Part shown: in pieces, positions 6,963 to 14,452 of the stretch
Numbering within the stretch: position 1 is the stretch's first letter
Layout: each line of letters starts with the position of its first letter
NCBI GenBank assembly: GCA_023259685.1
Contig: JALRGP010000013.1
Coordinates: forward strand, 1 to 14,568
Reading direction: 5' to 3'
DNA: 14,568 nucleotides
From: Alphaproteobacteria bacterium
Lineage (GTDB): Bacteria; Pseudomonadota; Alphaproteobacteria; JALRGP01
Position numbers and translations under genes: made by a program
The notes under the pieces: model-generated
Told to the model about the DNA's origin: nothing
The model's database searches: none
Seen by the model: only the letters and a program-made list of their open reading frames with translations

Positions 6963-7379
6963 TTATTTGTCTAAAATACAACAATTCAATTTTTCTTGTG
7001 CAATTTTTTTTTGTGGCAATTCTAATGTTTTATTATTCATGGCCTTTTTAAAATAATAGGTAGATAATTGAGTGTTCTTAACGATCGCTTCTCCATTTTT
7101 TAAAATAAAACCTAAGGTCAATTGCGCAGGTCCATACCCCAGGTCTGCACTGATAACATACCAAATCAATGCTTTTGTGGGATTTTTTTCTATCCCATGC
7201 CCGGTTAAATAACTGTCTGCTAAGGCTTTCATGGCCACAGGGTCACCGTCTTTGGCTCCTTTTTCAAAAAAAACCTTGGCTTTTTGGGGGTCTTTTAATT
7301 TCAAACAAAGCAAACCTGCTAAACAGTCTGATTTTGAAAAACAACTAAAAATCCCCCCAAGAAAAATCAGCCAACGCAT
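6963..7379 (-). CDS. Small Sel1-repeat protein
   Basis: A 138-residue protein with two to three Sel1-type TPR-like repeats. The clearest run is about residues 33-107: KAKVFFEKGAKDGDPVAMKALADSYLTGHGIEKN, then PTKALIWYVISADLGYGPAQLTLGFILKNGEAI, then a partial third helix (STYYFKKA). Sel1 repeats bind other proteins and are common in exported or envelope proteins of host-associated bacteria. The N-terminus (MRWLIFLGGIFSCF) is hydrophobic and may be a signal peptide; the Cys at residue 13 does not sit in a good lipobox. The gene overlaps the end of the bamB-like gene by 13 nt, so the two are likely co-translated and may work together in the periplasm. No specific function can be named. Confidence 0.8.
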   Translation of the reverse strand: MRWLIFLGGIFSCFSKSDCLAGLLCLKLKDPQKAKVFFEKGAKDGDPVAMKALADSYLTGHGIEKNPTKALIWYVISADLGYGPAQLTLGFILKNGEAIVKNTQLSTYYFKKAMNNKTLELPQKKIAQEKLNCCILDK

Positions 7380-8641
7380 ACCGTGTGACCATCTTTCGCA
7401 AAAACATACAATGCGCCATCTAAAACAATAGGTGTTAAAAAGAACTCTAGCTCAAATGATAATGATTCAATAGAGGCTCCCGTTTGATGATTGATACGCT
7501 TAATGGTTCCTTTGGAACCAACAAGAATCAAGCCTTGAGACGTCAATAAAGGACCTGACCATTTTTGATCATGATCCAACATGGTACTCCACTTGATTTG
7601 ACCTGTGTCTTTTTTAATGGCCAACAATTCCCCTTGATTTGTGAGTAAGAATAGAAAATCTTTATGAATAACGGGAGCCTGTGAGCCGGTTAAGTTTTTT
7701 TCAACTAAAATCTCACCGTTGTCTAAATTAAATGAACTAAAACGACCGCCAAAACTAATGGCGTAAATGACATTACCGTCAATAACAGGGGCAGCTTTAA
7801 CTTGTGCTAAATTCGACAAAGTCTCGGTTCGCTGTCCAGGCGTCAAGATTGTGCTCCACAATACCTGTCCATCTCTTTTGGAGAACGCATACATTTCACC
7901 CGATGAAAAGGGCGCAATAATCACACCATCTTTCACCACGGGGCTAGCTGCACCAAACACAAAAGATGGCTCATACAATCCATTGTATGACCATTTAGGC
8001 TGTCCACTTTTTTTGTCAAGGGCGACAATCTCATTATTCACATTAATATAAAATAATAAATCCTCATCAATTGTTGGGCAAGAACGGATAGGAACTTTTA
8101 AAGATTGTTTCCACAAAAATGCTTTTTTTAAAATATCAAAAGCAACCACATCTCCGTGGGATGTGGTAATATACAAAATATTGTTTTGATCCAATGCTAA
8201 TCCGCACCCAAAAGCATCTTCGTGGGAAAAATCTTTAATGGTATGAAGAGATTTTTTTGATGCAATATCAATAATATGAATGTCTCCATCATCGCCACAC
8301 GCACATAAAATACCATTCAAAGAAACAGGCGTTGAAAACAATTCATGGGGCTTTGAAATTGTAAAAAATTTTTCTTTCCATAAAACCTTAAATCCTTTTA
8401 AGAGCAGAGGAGGCACAACATGGGACGACGCATATGCATTTTGCAACCAAGAATGATGATTTTCAAAATAATCGGGTTTTTGAGGTGTTTGAGTTAAGGT
8501 TGTATCAACATTGCTATCGCCCGTTGAACATATAAAAGGCTCTCGTTTTCCAGGAAGAGGAACCTTTATTGTTTCACAAGAACTTAAAAATAAACTAATG
8601 ATAACTAAAATTCTACGACGATTTTTAACAGATAAACGCAT
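7367..8641 (-). CDS. bamB: Outer-membrane assembly lipoprotein BamB (PQQ-like beta-propeller)
   Basis: BamB is the propeller subunit of the BAM complex that inserts barrel proteins in the outer membrane. From ATG 8641 the protein has 424 residues and a textbook lipoprotein signal: MRLSVKNRRR, a hydrophobic core, and LFLSSC with lipidated Cys22. The body holds repeated PQQ-type propeller blades: FSTPVSLNGILCACGDDGDIHIID, GDVVAFDILKKAFLWKQ, NEIVALDKKSGQPKWSY, GEMYAFSKRDGQVLWST, GELLAIKKDTGQIKWST, GTIKRINHQTGASIES and a last DGALYVFAKDG. The frame extends to 8674 and could start there, but neither start has a Shine-Dalgarno and 8641 gives the better signal peptide. In alphaproteobacteria bamB usually sits between a TPR gene and the GTPase gene der; here a Sel1 gene follows instead. 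The propeller fold is certain, the BamB identity likely. Confidence 0.85.
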   Translation of the reverse strand: MRLSVKNRRRILVIISLFLSSCETIKVPLPGKREPFICSTGDSNVDTTLTQTPQKPDYFENHHSWLQNAYASSHVVPPLLLKGFKVLWKEKFFTISKPHELFSTPVSLNGILCACGDDGDIHIIDIASKKSLHTIKDFSHEDAFGCGLALDQNNILYITTSHGDVVAFDILKKAFLWKQSLKVPIRSCPTIDEDLLFYINVNNEIVALDKKSGQPKWSYNGLYEPSFVFGAASPVVKDGVIIAPFSSGEMYAFSKRDGQVLWSTILTPGQRTETLSNLAQVKAAPVIDGNVIYAISFGGRFSSFNLDNGEILVEKNLTGSQAPVIHKDFLFLLTNQGELLAIKKDTGQIKWSTMLDHDQKWSGPLLTSQGLILVGSKGTIKRINHQTGASIESLSFELEFFLTPIVLDGALYVFAKDGHTVCVG

Positions 8642-8790
8642 CAATGTGATCATAATATTCATGATATTTATCATACATGATTTTTTCTTTATGAACTATT
8701 GCCACACTCATTTCAAAATCCACACAAAACAATGAACTGAGAGAATTTTTATGTCATAATGAATTTGAAAGAGGTTAATAATTATTTTTT

Positions 8791-10449
8791 GTGAATCTAA
8801 AGGCTTTATTATCATGGAATGATCAAATTGCTGAGATGAAAAAACGGTTAATAGTCGCAATTTTTGTATGCTTATGCGGGATTTTGATGATTGTCTCACG
8901 GTTGTTCAATATTATGCTTATTGGTCATCATCAAAAAAATAATGCTTATTTTGCACCTCATAATCAAAACTATCAACGAAATATCTATGATCGTCATGGT
9001 TGTATCCTTGCAACATTTTTAAAAACATCATCTGTTTACGCAAATCCAAAACATATTATTAATCTTAAAGAAACGGCAAAAAAATTATCTATCCTTCTCA
9101 AAGAAGATGAATCTAAAATTTATAATAAAATTAAAAAACATAAAAATTTTGTTTGGATTAGGCGTCATATCTCACCCTCATTAGAGCAAGCCATTTATAA
9201 TTTGGGTTTACCAGGGATTGAAATTCAACAAGATCAAAAAAGATTTTATCCTCATGATGAACTATTTTGTCACACTATTGGATATGCAGATTTGGACGGA
9301 GTATCTTTGGGTGGCGTTGAAAAAGGATTGTACGAAACACTGAAACAACAAAATTTATACCTCAGTTTAGATGTTCGCGTTCAATATATCTTGTTTGATA
9401 TTTTAAAAGAGGCCATGGAAGAATTTCAAGCTGTGGCTGCCAACGCAATCATGATGGATTTAAAGAGTGGAGAAATTTTAGGCAGCGTATCTTTACCATC
9501 TTTTAATCCCAATTATCCGTCAAAAATTAACATGGATACATTGTTTAACCGTAATACCATGTTGTGTGCGGAGCCGGGGTCTGTTTTAAAAATCGTCAAT
9601 GTTGCCATTGCCCTTGAAACTGGTCGTGCACAATTGGATTCACAATTTGATGCGACCAAACCTGTTAAAATTGGACGCTTTACGGTGAGTGATTTTAAAG
9701 GGAAAAATAGGGTTTTAACTTTAGCAGAAGCATTTGTTTTTTCATCCAATATTGCCTCCATTAAAATTGCAGAAACCTTTGGACCTCAACTTCAAAAGCA
9801 ATACATGACTTTATTTGGTCTGACACAACAAGTAAAATTAGAAACATCCGAAAATGAAAAGCCTTTGTTACCTAAAATTTGGAATGACACGACGGCGAAG
9901 AGTTTATCTTATGGATATGCTTTATCAGTGACACCTATTCAGCTATTGAAGGTTATAGGAGGCATCGTCAATAATGGCATGTCCGTGGAGCCAACACTTC
10001 TTAAAAGAACCTCTCCTATGCCAACACAACGTATATTAAGTGAAAAAACATCTGAGAAAGTGAGAAAGCTGATGAGATTAGTTGCCATTTATGGGACTGG
10101 GCGCACTGCTAATATTGATGGAGTGGGGGTTTTTGGTAAAACAGGAACAGCATACCAGGCAGGTAAAAAAGGCTATGGCAGCTCTCAAAAGAAAAGAACA
10201 ACAACGTTTGTTGGTTGTTTTCCTTATGAAAAACCACGTTATATTTTAATGGTAATGCTTGATGATCCAAAAGCGAACGCCAAAACTTATGGGTATATGA
10301 CTGCGGGTTGGAATGTGGCGCCAACAGCAGGACGCATGATTGAGAGATTAGCACCTATATTACCAGAAACATCAGATCATTCTCAATTAGGTTATGTGCC
10401 GGGCTGGTATGACAACAACCACGTTATGATGTTAAAGTATTCCCATTAA
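8791..10449 (+). CDS. ftsI: Septal peptidoglycan transpeptidase FtsI (PBP3)
   Basis: A class B penicillin-binding protein of 552 residues that cross-links septal peptidoglycan in the divisome. It has a short cytoplasmic N-terminus, one TM (about residues 18-40), the pedestal domain beginning NIYDRHGCILA (usual RG.I.DRNG..LA) with YANPKHI, then GLPGIEIQQDQKRFYPH and LDGVSLGGVEKGL, which favour FtsI over the elongation enzyme MrdA. The catalytic triad of motifs is complete: S264-V-L-K267 in AEPGSVLK, S318-S-N320, and K450-T-G452 in GKTGTA. GTG 8791 is the first possible start after an in-frame stop; an ATG at 8836 just before the TM is an alternative, and neither has a well-placed ribosome site. 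The gene stands alone, not in a dcw cluster. It converges on the next gene with only 3 nt between stops. Confidence 0.93.
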   Translation: MNLKALLSWNDQIAEMKKRLIVAIFVCLCGILMIVSRLFNIMLIGHHQKNNAYFAPHNQNYQRNIYDRHGCILATFLKTSSVYANPKHIINLKETAKKLSILLKEDESKIYNKIKKHKNFVWIRRHISPSLEQAIYNLGLPGIEIQQDQKRFYPHDELFCHTIGYADLDGVSLGGVEKGLYETLKQQNLYLSLDVRVQYILFDILKEAMEEFQAVAANAIMMDLKSGEILGSVSLPSFNPNYPSKINMDTLFNRNTMLCAEPGSVLKIVNVAIALETGRAQLDSQFDATKPVKIGRFTVSDFKGKNRVLTLAEAFVFSSNIASIKIAETFGPQLQKQYMTLFGLTQQVKLETSENEKPLLPKIWNDTTAKSLSYGYALSVTPIQLLKVIGGIVNNGMSVEPTLLKRTSPMPTQRILSEKTSEKVRKLMRLVAIYGTGRTANIDGVGVFGKTGTAYQAGKKGYGSSQKKRTTTFVGCFPYEKPRYILMVMLDDPKANAKTYGYMTAGWNVAPTAGRMIERLAPILPETSDHSQLGYVPGWYDNNHVMMLKYSH

Positions 10450-10452
10450 AAA

Positions 10453-11073
10453 TTATTTAACTTCGACATTTTCGAAATTGATTGCACTGACCGCTTTTCC
10501 TGAAGCACTCCCGTCTTGTTTATAAACGTTGATAGTATCTGTGCGTTTTTGAACTTGGATAGTGACAACAACCTGGTCAATCTGTTGCTGCACTGATTGA
10601 ATTCGGCATGTTTCAAATGTAATTGATTGAATAACTTGCAAAACCTTTCCAATGTTACCAAGTCTCTCTAGAGTAACTTTTTTGACAACCGCACCATTTG
10701 CCATGGTTTGATTTAATTTTGCAACGTAAGATCCCATTGGCATCACAACAACCAAATCCGTATGAACAAGGGTGGCAGTTGAATGATGTTCTCCACCGAT
10801 ATTGGGTGAAGAACTGCGGCTCATGGCGCCTGTCCAACCAAAGACTTCAACATATCCCTCTTTACCCTTAACATTAGAACTTTTATCAGTCAGCTTATCC
10901 ATCATTATGAGCCACTCAGGAGACCTCGCATAGGCTGGAACTTGGGAATCTTGATTGATAACTGGCACACTGATGTTAACAAGTTGTCCCATATTATTAA
11001 CAATTTGTAGATTTTGTAAGATAAAGCGCGGTTGCGGCATAAGAAGAGCAAAAGTCATCCTTAAGAATATCAT
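10453..11073 (-). CDS. Hcp-like (type VI secretion tube family) protein, divergent
   Basis: About 206 residues from ATG 11073 (a TTG at 11085 would add four; ATGs at 11058 and 11040 are also possible, and no start has a clear ribosome site). From about residue 55 to the end the order of features follows the Hcp fold: WLIMMDKL, GKEGYVEVFGWTGAMSRS (family: hkG.IEv.sf.wg), a loop ending in THS-like LVHTDLVVVMPMGSYVAKLNQTMANGAVVKKVTLERL (family: ..v.k..D.aSp.L..a...G....kv.l), ITFETCRIQSVQQQ, and TIQVQKRTDTINVYKQDGS (family: v.l.f.ki...y). Hcp forms hexameric rings stacked into the secreted tube. This protein has some 45 extra residues at its N-terminus and is not next to other T6SS genes. The match is by eye and distant; a different beta-barrel fold is possible. 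Confidence 0.5.
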   Translation of the reverse strand: MIFLRMTFALLMPQPRFILQNLQIVNNMGQLVNISVPVINQDSQVPAYARSPEWLIMMDKLTDKSSNVKGKEGYVEVFGWTGAMSRSSSPNIGGEHHSTATLVHTDLVVVMPMGSYVAKLNQTMANGAVVKKVTLERLGNIGKVLQVIQSITFETCRIQSVQQQIDQVVVTIQVQKRTDTINVYKQDGSASGKAVSAINFENVEVK

Positions 11074-11178
11074 AACATATTTCAATGGTATGACTTAATT
11101 TTTACTTTAATAGATAATGAAATATTAATGATTTATTTTTATTTTATTTAAAAATAATATAAACAGGAGAGATCTAAA

Positions 11179-11204
11179 GGGGTAGATCCATAATAATCCA
11201 CCCC
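11179..11204 (-). terminator. Hairpin after the ATP/ADP translocase gene
   Basis: Arms GGGGTAGAT (11179-11187) and ATCCACCCC (11196-11204) form a 9-bp stem with one mismatch and an 8-nt loop, 15 nt past the translocase stop. On the minus strand only three T follow the stem, so termination there is probably weak; on the plus strand ATTTTT follows. A competing 6-bp hairpin uses GATCTA (11171-11176) and TAGATC (11183-11188). The remaining part of 11086-11218 is A/T-rich and featureless. Confidence 0.45.
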
Positions 11205-11218
11205 ATTTTTGTAGGTTT

Positions 11219-12745
11219 TTATTTTTGAGTATCTTTTCTTAAAGCAATGACTGCCTCGACGCGTTTAGATAACGCACCAACGGCCCAAATCCATGCAAAA
11301 CAGACGATCAAGAAAACAGAAAAGGCTGGAAAGATGATGAGCATCACATCCTTTGTTTTACCCAAAGAAAGAAGAGCTGTTTGAACTAAAGAACCACCGG
11401 ACTTTCCGCCACGACCGCCAATCACATCAACTGCTGCTTTACCTTTTGTTTTTAATTCATCATCCAATGGAATGTAAGCCATTTCCTTTGTTGGATCAAA
11501 CAGCATATATTTAATGGACTTTGAGATGGCAATAATAAATGCACCCAAAAATGTTGCAGCTGCTACAGGCGTTGTTGAAATAAATGTCAACAATGGCGCT
11601 GTTAAATCTTGGAAATAAATAAATGCAAAAAATAAACCTCCACCAATCGTAAACACCATTGGTGTAATAATGGCTGCTTTAAACCAAGAATATTTTTGAA
11701 GAATAGAAGATCCTGCAAATAAACCAAATAAAATTGCAAAAATACCAGTAAATGTTGAATAGTTACCCATAAAACCATTGTATGCTCCTTGGTCTCCTGC
11801 GCTATATAATTTTAATTGGTGTTTCCATTGGACTTCTACAAGGTTAATCGTAACACCATAGGCTAATAATAAAATTGTAATCAAGCCAAGTTCTTTAGAT
11901 TTAAAGATTAATTTTGCACTGTCCATAAATGATAATTTTTCTTTTTTCTTTTTTTTGACGCCGCCCTCTTCTGGATCAAAGTAACGTTTATCATTTAATA
12001 CATTTGTGTGCATCCAACGATATAACCCCATTGCAATCAGCCCCATCAAAACAACGGTTCCCATTAATAAATAGAGCGATACTTGCCATGCTTCTTCTTT
12101 TGTTGCATAGAATTGTTGAATTCCGTGGGAACAAAATGAGACCGTTTGACCAGAAAAAATCAAAGATGCGTTTCCAATAACAGCAAACAAACCATAAAAA
12201 CGTTTTGATTCCTTAATACGTACGACATAGTTTGCAAATTGCCAAAATAGCAATGCTAACATGGCGCTGCCCCAAATTTCTGACAACACATAAAATAATG
12301 AATATGCCCAATAAGCATAAACATCAATTAACCCACTTAAACTTGGATAAGATACTTGCAAAGCTTGAACTGTCTCAGGACTTGGATGAAGGGCAGCCAA
12401 ATTTGGATAAATAATGAATGCAAAAGCACCAAAAAATATCAAAAATGGTGTCACCACAGCATAGAACACATTCTCTCTACTCAAAGCATTTGTCAATTTT
12501 GCATAAATAATCACAAACAAAATCGATGCGGGTGTAACGCAAAAAGCTTTTAAAAACGGTATAACACCTGCGCCTGCAGCGTTGACCACAAGCGTGTCTT
12601 TTGTATCTCTTAATAATGTATAATTAAAAAGAATACAAAACATGATAAACCCAAGAGGTAAAAATTTCTTAAGCTCATGATTATGAATTGGCCAAAATCG
12701 TGCCCTGAGGCCCGTAAACTCAGCATTAGGCTGTGACGTACTCAT
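11219..12745 (-). CDS. tlc: ATP/ADP translocase (Tlc/NTT family nucleotide transporter)
   Basis: A 508-residue inner-membrane antiporter that in its family exchanges bacterial ADP for host ATP (some members carry other nucleotides or NAD). The signature LRDTKDTLVVNAAGAGVIPFLKAF (about residues 45-68) follows TM1, and about 11-12 hydrophobic segments cover the protein. The charged loop VKKKKKEKLSFMDSAKLIFKS (about 264-284) lies between the halves. The conserved late block ISKSIKYMLFDPTKEMAYIPLDDELKTKGKAAVDVIGGRGGKSGGS (about 410-455) is the strongest family mark and is complete. The C-terminus is full length. ATG 12745 has AAGGAAAA 5 nt upstream, and a good promoter lies 70 nt upstream. Such genes are known from Rickettsiales, Holosporales, Chlamydiae and plastids. 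ATP versus other substrate cannot be told from sequence alone. Confidence 0.95.
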   Translation of the reverse strand: MSTSQPNAEFTGLRARFWPIHNHELKKFLPLGFIMFCILFNYTLLRDTKDTLVVNAAGAGVIPFLKAFCVTPASILFVIIYAKLTNALSRENVFYAVVTPFLIFFGAFAFIIYPNLAALHPSPETVQALQVSYPSLSGLIDVYAYWAYSLFYVLSEIWGSAMLALLFWQFANYVVRIKESKRFYGLFAVIGNASLIFSGQTVSFCSHGIQQFYATKEEAWQVSLYLLMGTVVLMGLIAMGLYRWMHTNVLNDKRYFDPEEGGVKKKKKEKLSFMDSAKLIFKSKELGLITILLLAYGVTINLVEVQWKHQLKLYSAGDQGAYNGFMGNYSTFTGIFAILFGLFAGSSILQKYSWFKAAIITPMVFTIGGGLFFAFIYFQDLTAPLLTFISTTPVAAATFLGAFIIAISKSIKYMLFDPTKEMAYIPLDDELKTKGKAAVDVIGGRGGKSGGSLVQTALLSLGKTKDVMLIIFPAFSVFLIVCFAWIWAVGALSKRVEAVIALRKDTQK

Positions 12746-12767
12746 AAAAGTTTTCCTTATTTTTCAG

Positions 12768-12796
12768 GCTTTTTTATAAAAAATGCATAAAAAAGC
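12768..12796. repeat. 10-bp inverted repeat in the translocase leader
   Basis: Arms GCTTTTTTAT (12768-12777) and ATAAAAAAGC (12787-12796) are exact reverse complements around a 9-nt loop. The element lies between the predicted -10 (12815-12820) and the translocase start (12745), ending about 22 nt before the ATG. It would fold in the 5' leader of the mRNA. The stem is A/U-rich, so stability is modest. Confidence 0.45.
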
Positions 12797-12814
12797 AAAA
12801 TTAACCACAATGTA

Positions 12815-12843
12815 ATTATTACCAAAAAATGATAAAAAGTCAA
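12815..12843 (-). promoter_or_regulatory. Promoter of the ATP/ADP translocase gene
   Basis: Minus-strand TTGACT (12843-12838), a spacer of exactly 17 nt and AATAAT (12820-12815) make a strong sigma-70-type match. Predicted transcription would start near 12808, giving a leader of about 60 nt that contains the inverted repeat. In the 300-nt gap 12746-12945 I see this promoter and repeat only; no clear promoter for the plus-strand genes was found. Confidence 0.65.
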
Positions 12844-12945
12844 ATTTAATAACGCCCCAGACGTGCAATTAAAAAATATCATGAGTCAGAACTTAAATAA
12901 GTTATGCTATCCTATGGATAAAATGGAAGTATATTCTTAACGCTG

Positions 12946-13044
12946 ATGAAACACGAAAAAAAAGTAAAGAGTTTACGTGATAACTTAAAAAAACGTAAAG
13001 AACAGGCTCGTTTGCGCTCTAAAGACAGAAAAGAGGCTCATTAA
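12946..13044 (+). CDS. Tiny basic protein (32 residues), unknown function
   Basis: The frame from ATG 12946 to TAA 13042-13044 encodes 32 residues, about half of them Lys, Arg or His. The core reads SLRDNLKKRKEQARLRSK and would be a single amphipathic, highly charged helix. It resembles from memory the short LRxNLxxRKxQxRxR proteins that occur as uncharacterised genes in several alphaproteobacteria; I could not check this. The stop lies 1 nt before the phosphatase ATG, and AAGAGG within its last codons (13031-13036) is the phosphatase ribosome site, so the two are translationally coupled. Its own ribosome site is weak (GGAAG 16 nt upstream). The tight junction and coding-like composition favour a real gene; a leader peptide is the other possibility. 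Function unknown. Confidence 0.6.
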   Translation: MKHEKKVKSLRDNLKKRKEQARLRSKDRKEAH

Positions 13045-13045
13045 T

Positions 13046-13477
13046 ATGTTTGATAAAATTGTTGTCATTTGTTACGCGAATATCTGCAGAAGCCCTATTG
13101 GTGAGGCGATTTTAAAAGGACTATATCCAGAAAAAAACATATCTTCTGCTGGGACAAAAGCGTTAGAAGGACAAGGCGCAAATCCTTTATCAATTCAAAT
13201 TATACAGGAAGAAATGGGTTTTGATTTGTCGCATCACAAAGCACGACAATTAACCCATGACATAGCGTGTGAGAATGATCTGATTTTAGTAATGGAACAA
13301 TCAATGTTATCAACAATTGTTCAAAAATATCCCATTGCTCAAGGGAGAACATTTTTAATTAACCACTTCAGAGGCGGCGGCGATGTAGCAGATCCATACA
13401 AACAACCTATTGACAAATTTAAACACACGTTTTTTGAATTAAAGGATGCCATTGATAGTTGGAAACCGTATTTATAA
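13046..13477 (+). CDS. Low-molecular-weight protein-tyrosine phosphatase (Wzb/Etp type)
   Basis: A 143-residue cytosolic phosphatase acting on phosphotyrosine through a cysteinyl-phosphate intermediate. The P-loop C-x5-R-S is intact near the N-terminus: C9-YANIC-R15-S16. The general-acid loop is D116-P-Y. SAGTKALEGQGANP (about 34-47), HKARQLT (about 64-70) and DLILVMEQSM (about 78-87) agree with the Wzb/Etp/Ptp branch, which in other bacteria dephosphorylates BY-kinases and capsule enzymes. No kinase or polysaccharide gene lies in this window. AAGAGG lies 9 nt before the ATG, inside the preceding tiny gene; pdhA begins 12 nt after the stop. The three genes look like one operon. The physiological substrate is unknown. 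Confidence 0.92.
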   Translation: MFDKIVVICYANICRSPIGEAILKGLYPEKNISSAGTKALEGQGANPLSIQIIQEEMGFDLSHHKARQLTHDIACENDLILVMEQSMLSTIVQKYPIAQGRTFLINHFRGGGDVADPYKQPIDKFKHTFFELKDAIDSWKPYL

Positions 13478-13489
13478 AAGGAGACAAAC

Positions 13490-14452
13490 ATGATATCAAC
13501 TGAAAAATTATTACAATGTTATAAAGATATGGCATTAATTCGTCGTTTTGAAGAAAAAGCGGCTCAACTTTACGGAATGGGGCTCATTGGTGGATTTTGC
13601 CACCTTTATATTGGTCAAGAGGCCGTGGTTGTGGGATTCCAGGCCATGATGCAACCCCAAGACACGGTGATCACCAGTTACAGAGATCATGGACACATGT
13701 TGGCATGTGGAATGGATCCTAAAGGAGTAATGGCAGAGTTGACCGGTCGTATTGGTGGTTACTCTAAGGGGAAAGGGGGGTCCATGCATATGTTTTCAAG
13801 GGAAAAAAATTTCTTTGGGGGACATGGTATTGTTGGGGCGCCTGCTGCAATCGGAACCGGCATGGCATTTTCTCATCAATATAAAAAAGATCAAGGTGTG
13901 TGTTTATCATATTTTGGAGATGGTGCAGCTGATCAAGGGCAAGTATTTGAGTCTTTTAATATGGCAAGCCTATGGAAATTACCCATTATCTATATCATTG
14001 AAGACAATGGCTATAGCATGGGAACGGCTTTATGCAGGCACGCAGCTGATACGAATTTATCAAAAAGAGGTGAGCCATTTGGTATGCTATGTGAGATCGT
14101 GGATGGCATGGATATTTTTAAAGTGATGGAATCCGCTCAAAAAGCATTAGGCTATACAAGGTCTGGTCAAGGTCCTGTTTTATTACAGGTCAAAACCTAT
14201 CGATACAGAGGACATTCCATGTCTGATCCTGGCAAATACCGTGATAAAGAAGAAGTCGATACAATGAAACAAAATCATGATCCCATAGAACGTCTTAAAA
14301 AATATTTACAAGAATCAGGAGTTTCAGAAGATCAGATCAAATCTTTAGAGAAAGACGTCAAAGCTCAAGTAGATGAAGCTGTGGAATTTTCTCAAGCGTC
14401 TCCTTTGCCAGATGAAAAGGAATTGTATACAGACATTCTTTTGCCAATCTAA
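13490..14452 (+). CDS. pdhA: Pyruvate dehydrogenase E1 component, alpha subunit
   Basis: The 320-residue E1-alpha binds thiamine diphosphate and, with E1-beta, decarboxylates pyruvate to feed acetyl-CoA synthesis. The N-terminus has YKDMALIRRFEEKAAQLYGMG and GFCHLYIGQEAVVVG; YRDHGHMLACG and GGYSKGKGGSMHMF with FFGGHGIVGAP follow. The TPP/Mg motif is GDGAADQG (143-150) through EDNGYSMGT (from 171). The loop YRYRGHSMSDPGKYR (237-251) is the region phosphorylated in mitochondrial homologues. Close agreement with alphaproteobacterial/mitochondrial PdhA makes a branched-chain or acetoin enzyme less likely. AAAGGAG sits 7 nt before the ATG. pdhB normally follows within a few bases; none starts in the remaining 116 nt. 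Confidence 0.95.
   Translation: MISTEKLLQCYKDMALIRRFEEKAAQLYGMGLIGGFCHLYIGQEAVVVGFQAMMQPQDTVITSYRDHGHMLACGMDPKGVMAELTGRIGGYSKGKGGSMHMFSREKNFFGGHGIVGAPAAIGTGMAFSHQYKKDQGVCLSYFGDGAADQGQVFESFNMASLWKLPIIYIIEDNGYSMGTALCRHAADTNLSKRGEPFGMLCEIVDGMDIFKVMESAQKALGYTRSGQGPVLLQVKTYRYRGHSMSDPGKYRDKEEVDTMKQNHDPIERLKKYLQESGVSEDQIKSLEKDVKAQVDEAVEFSQASPLPDEKELYTDILLPI

Noticed and set aside
13752..14126. Alternate plus-strand frame of 124 codons inside pdhA
   Set aside because: It overlaps conserved pdhA sequence in another frame and has no family features.
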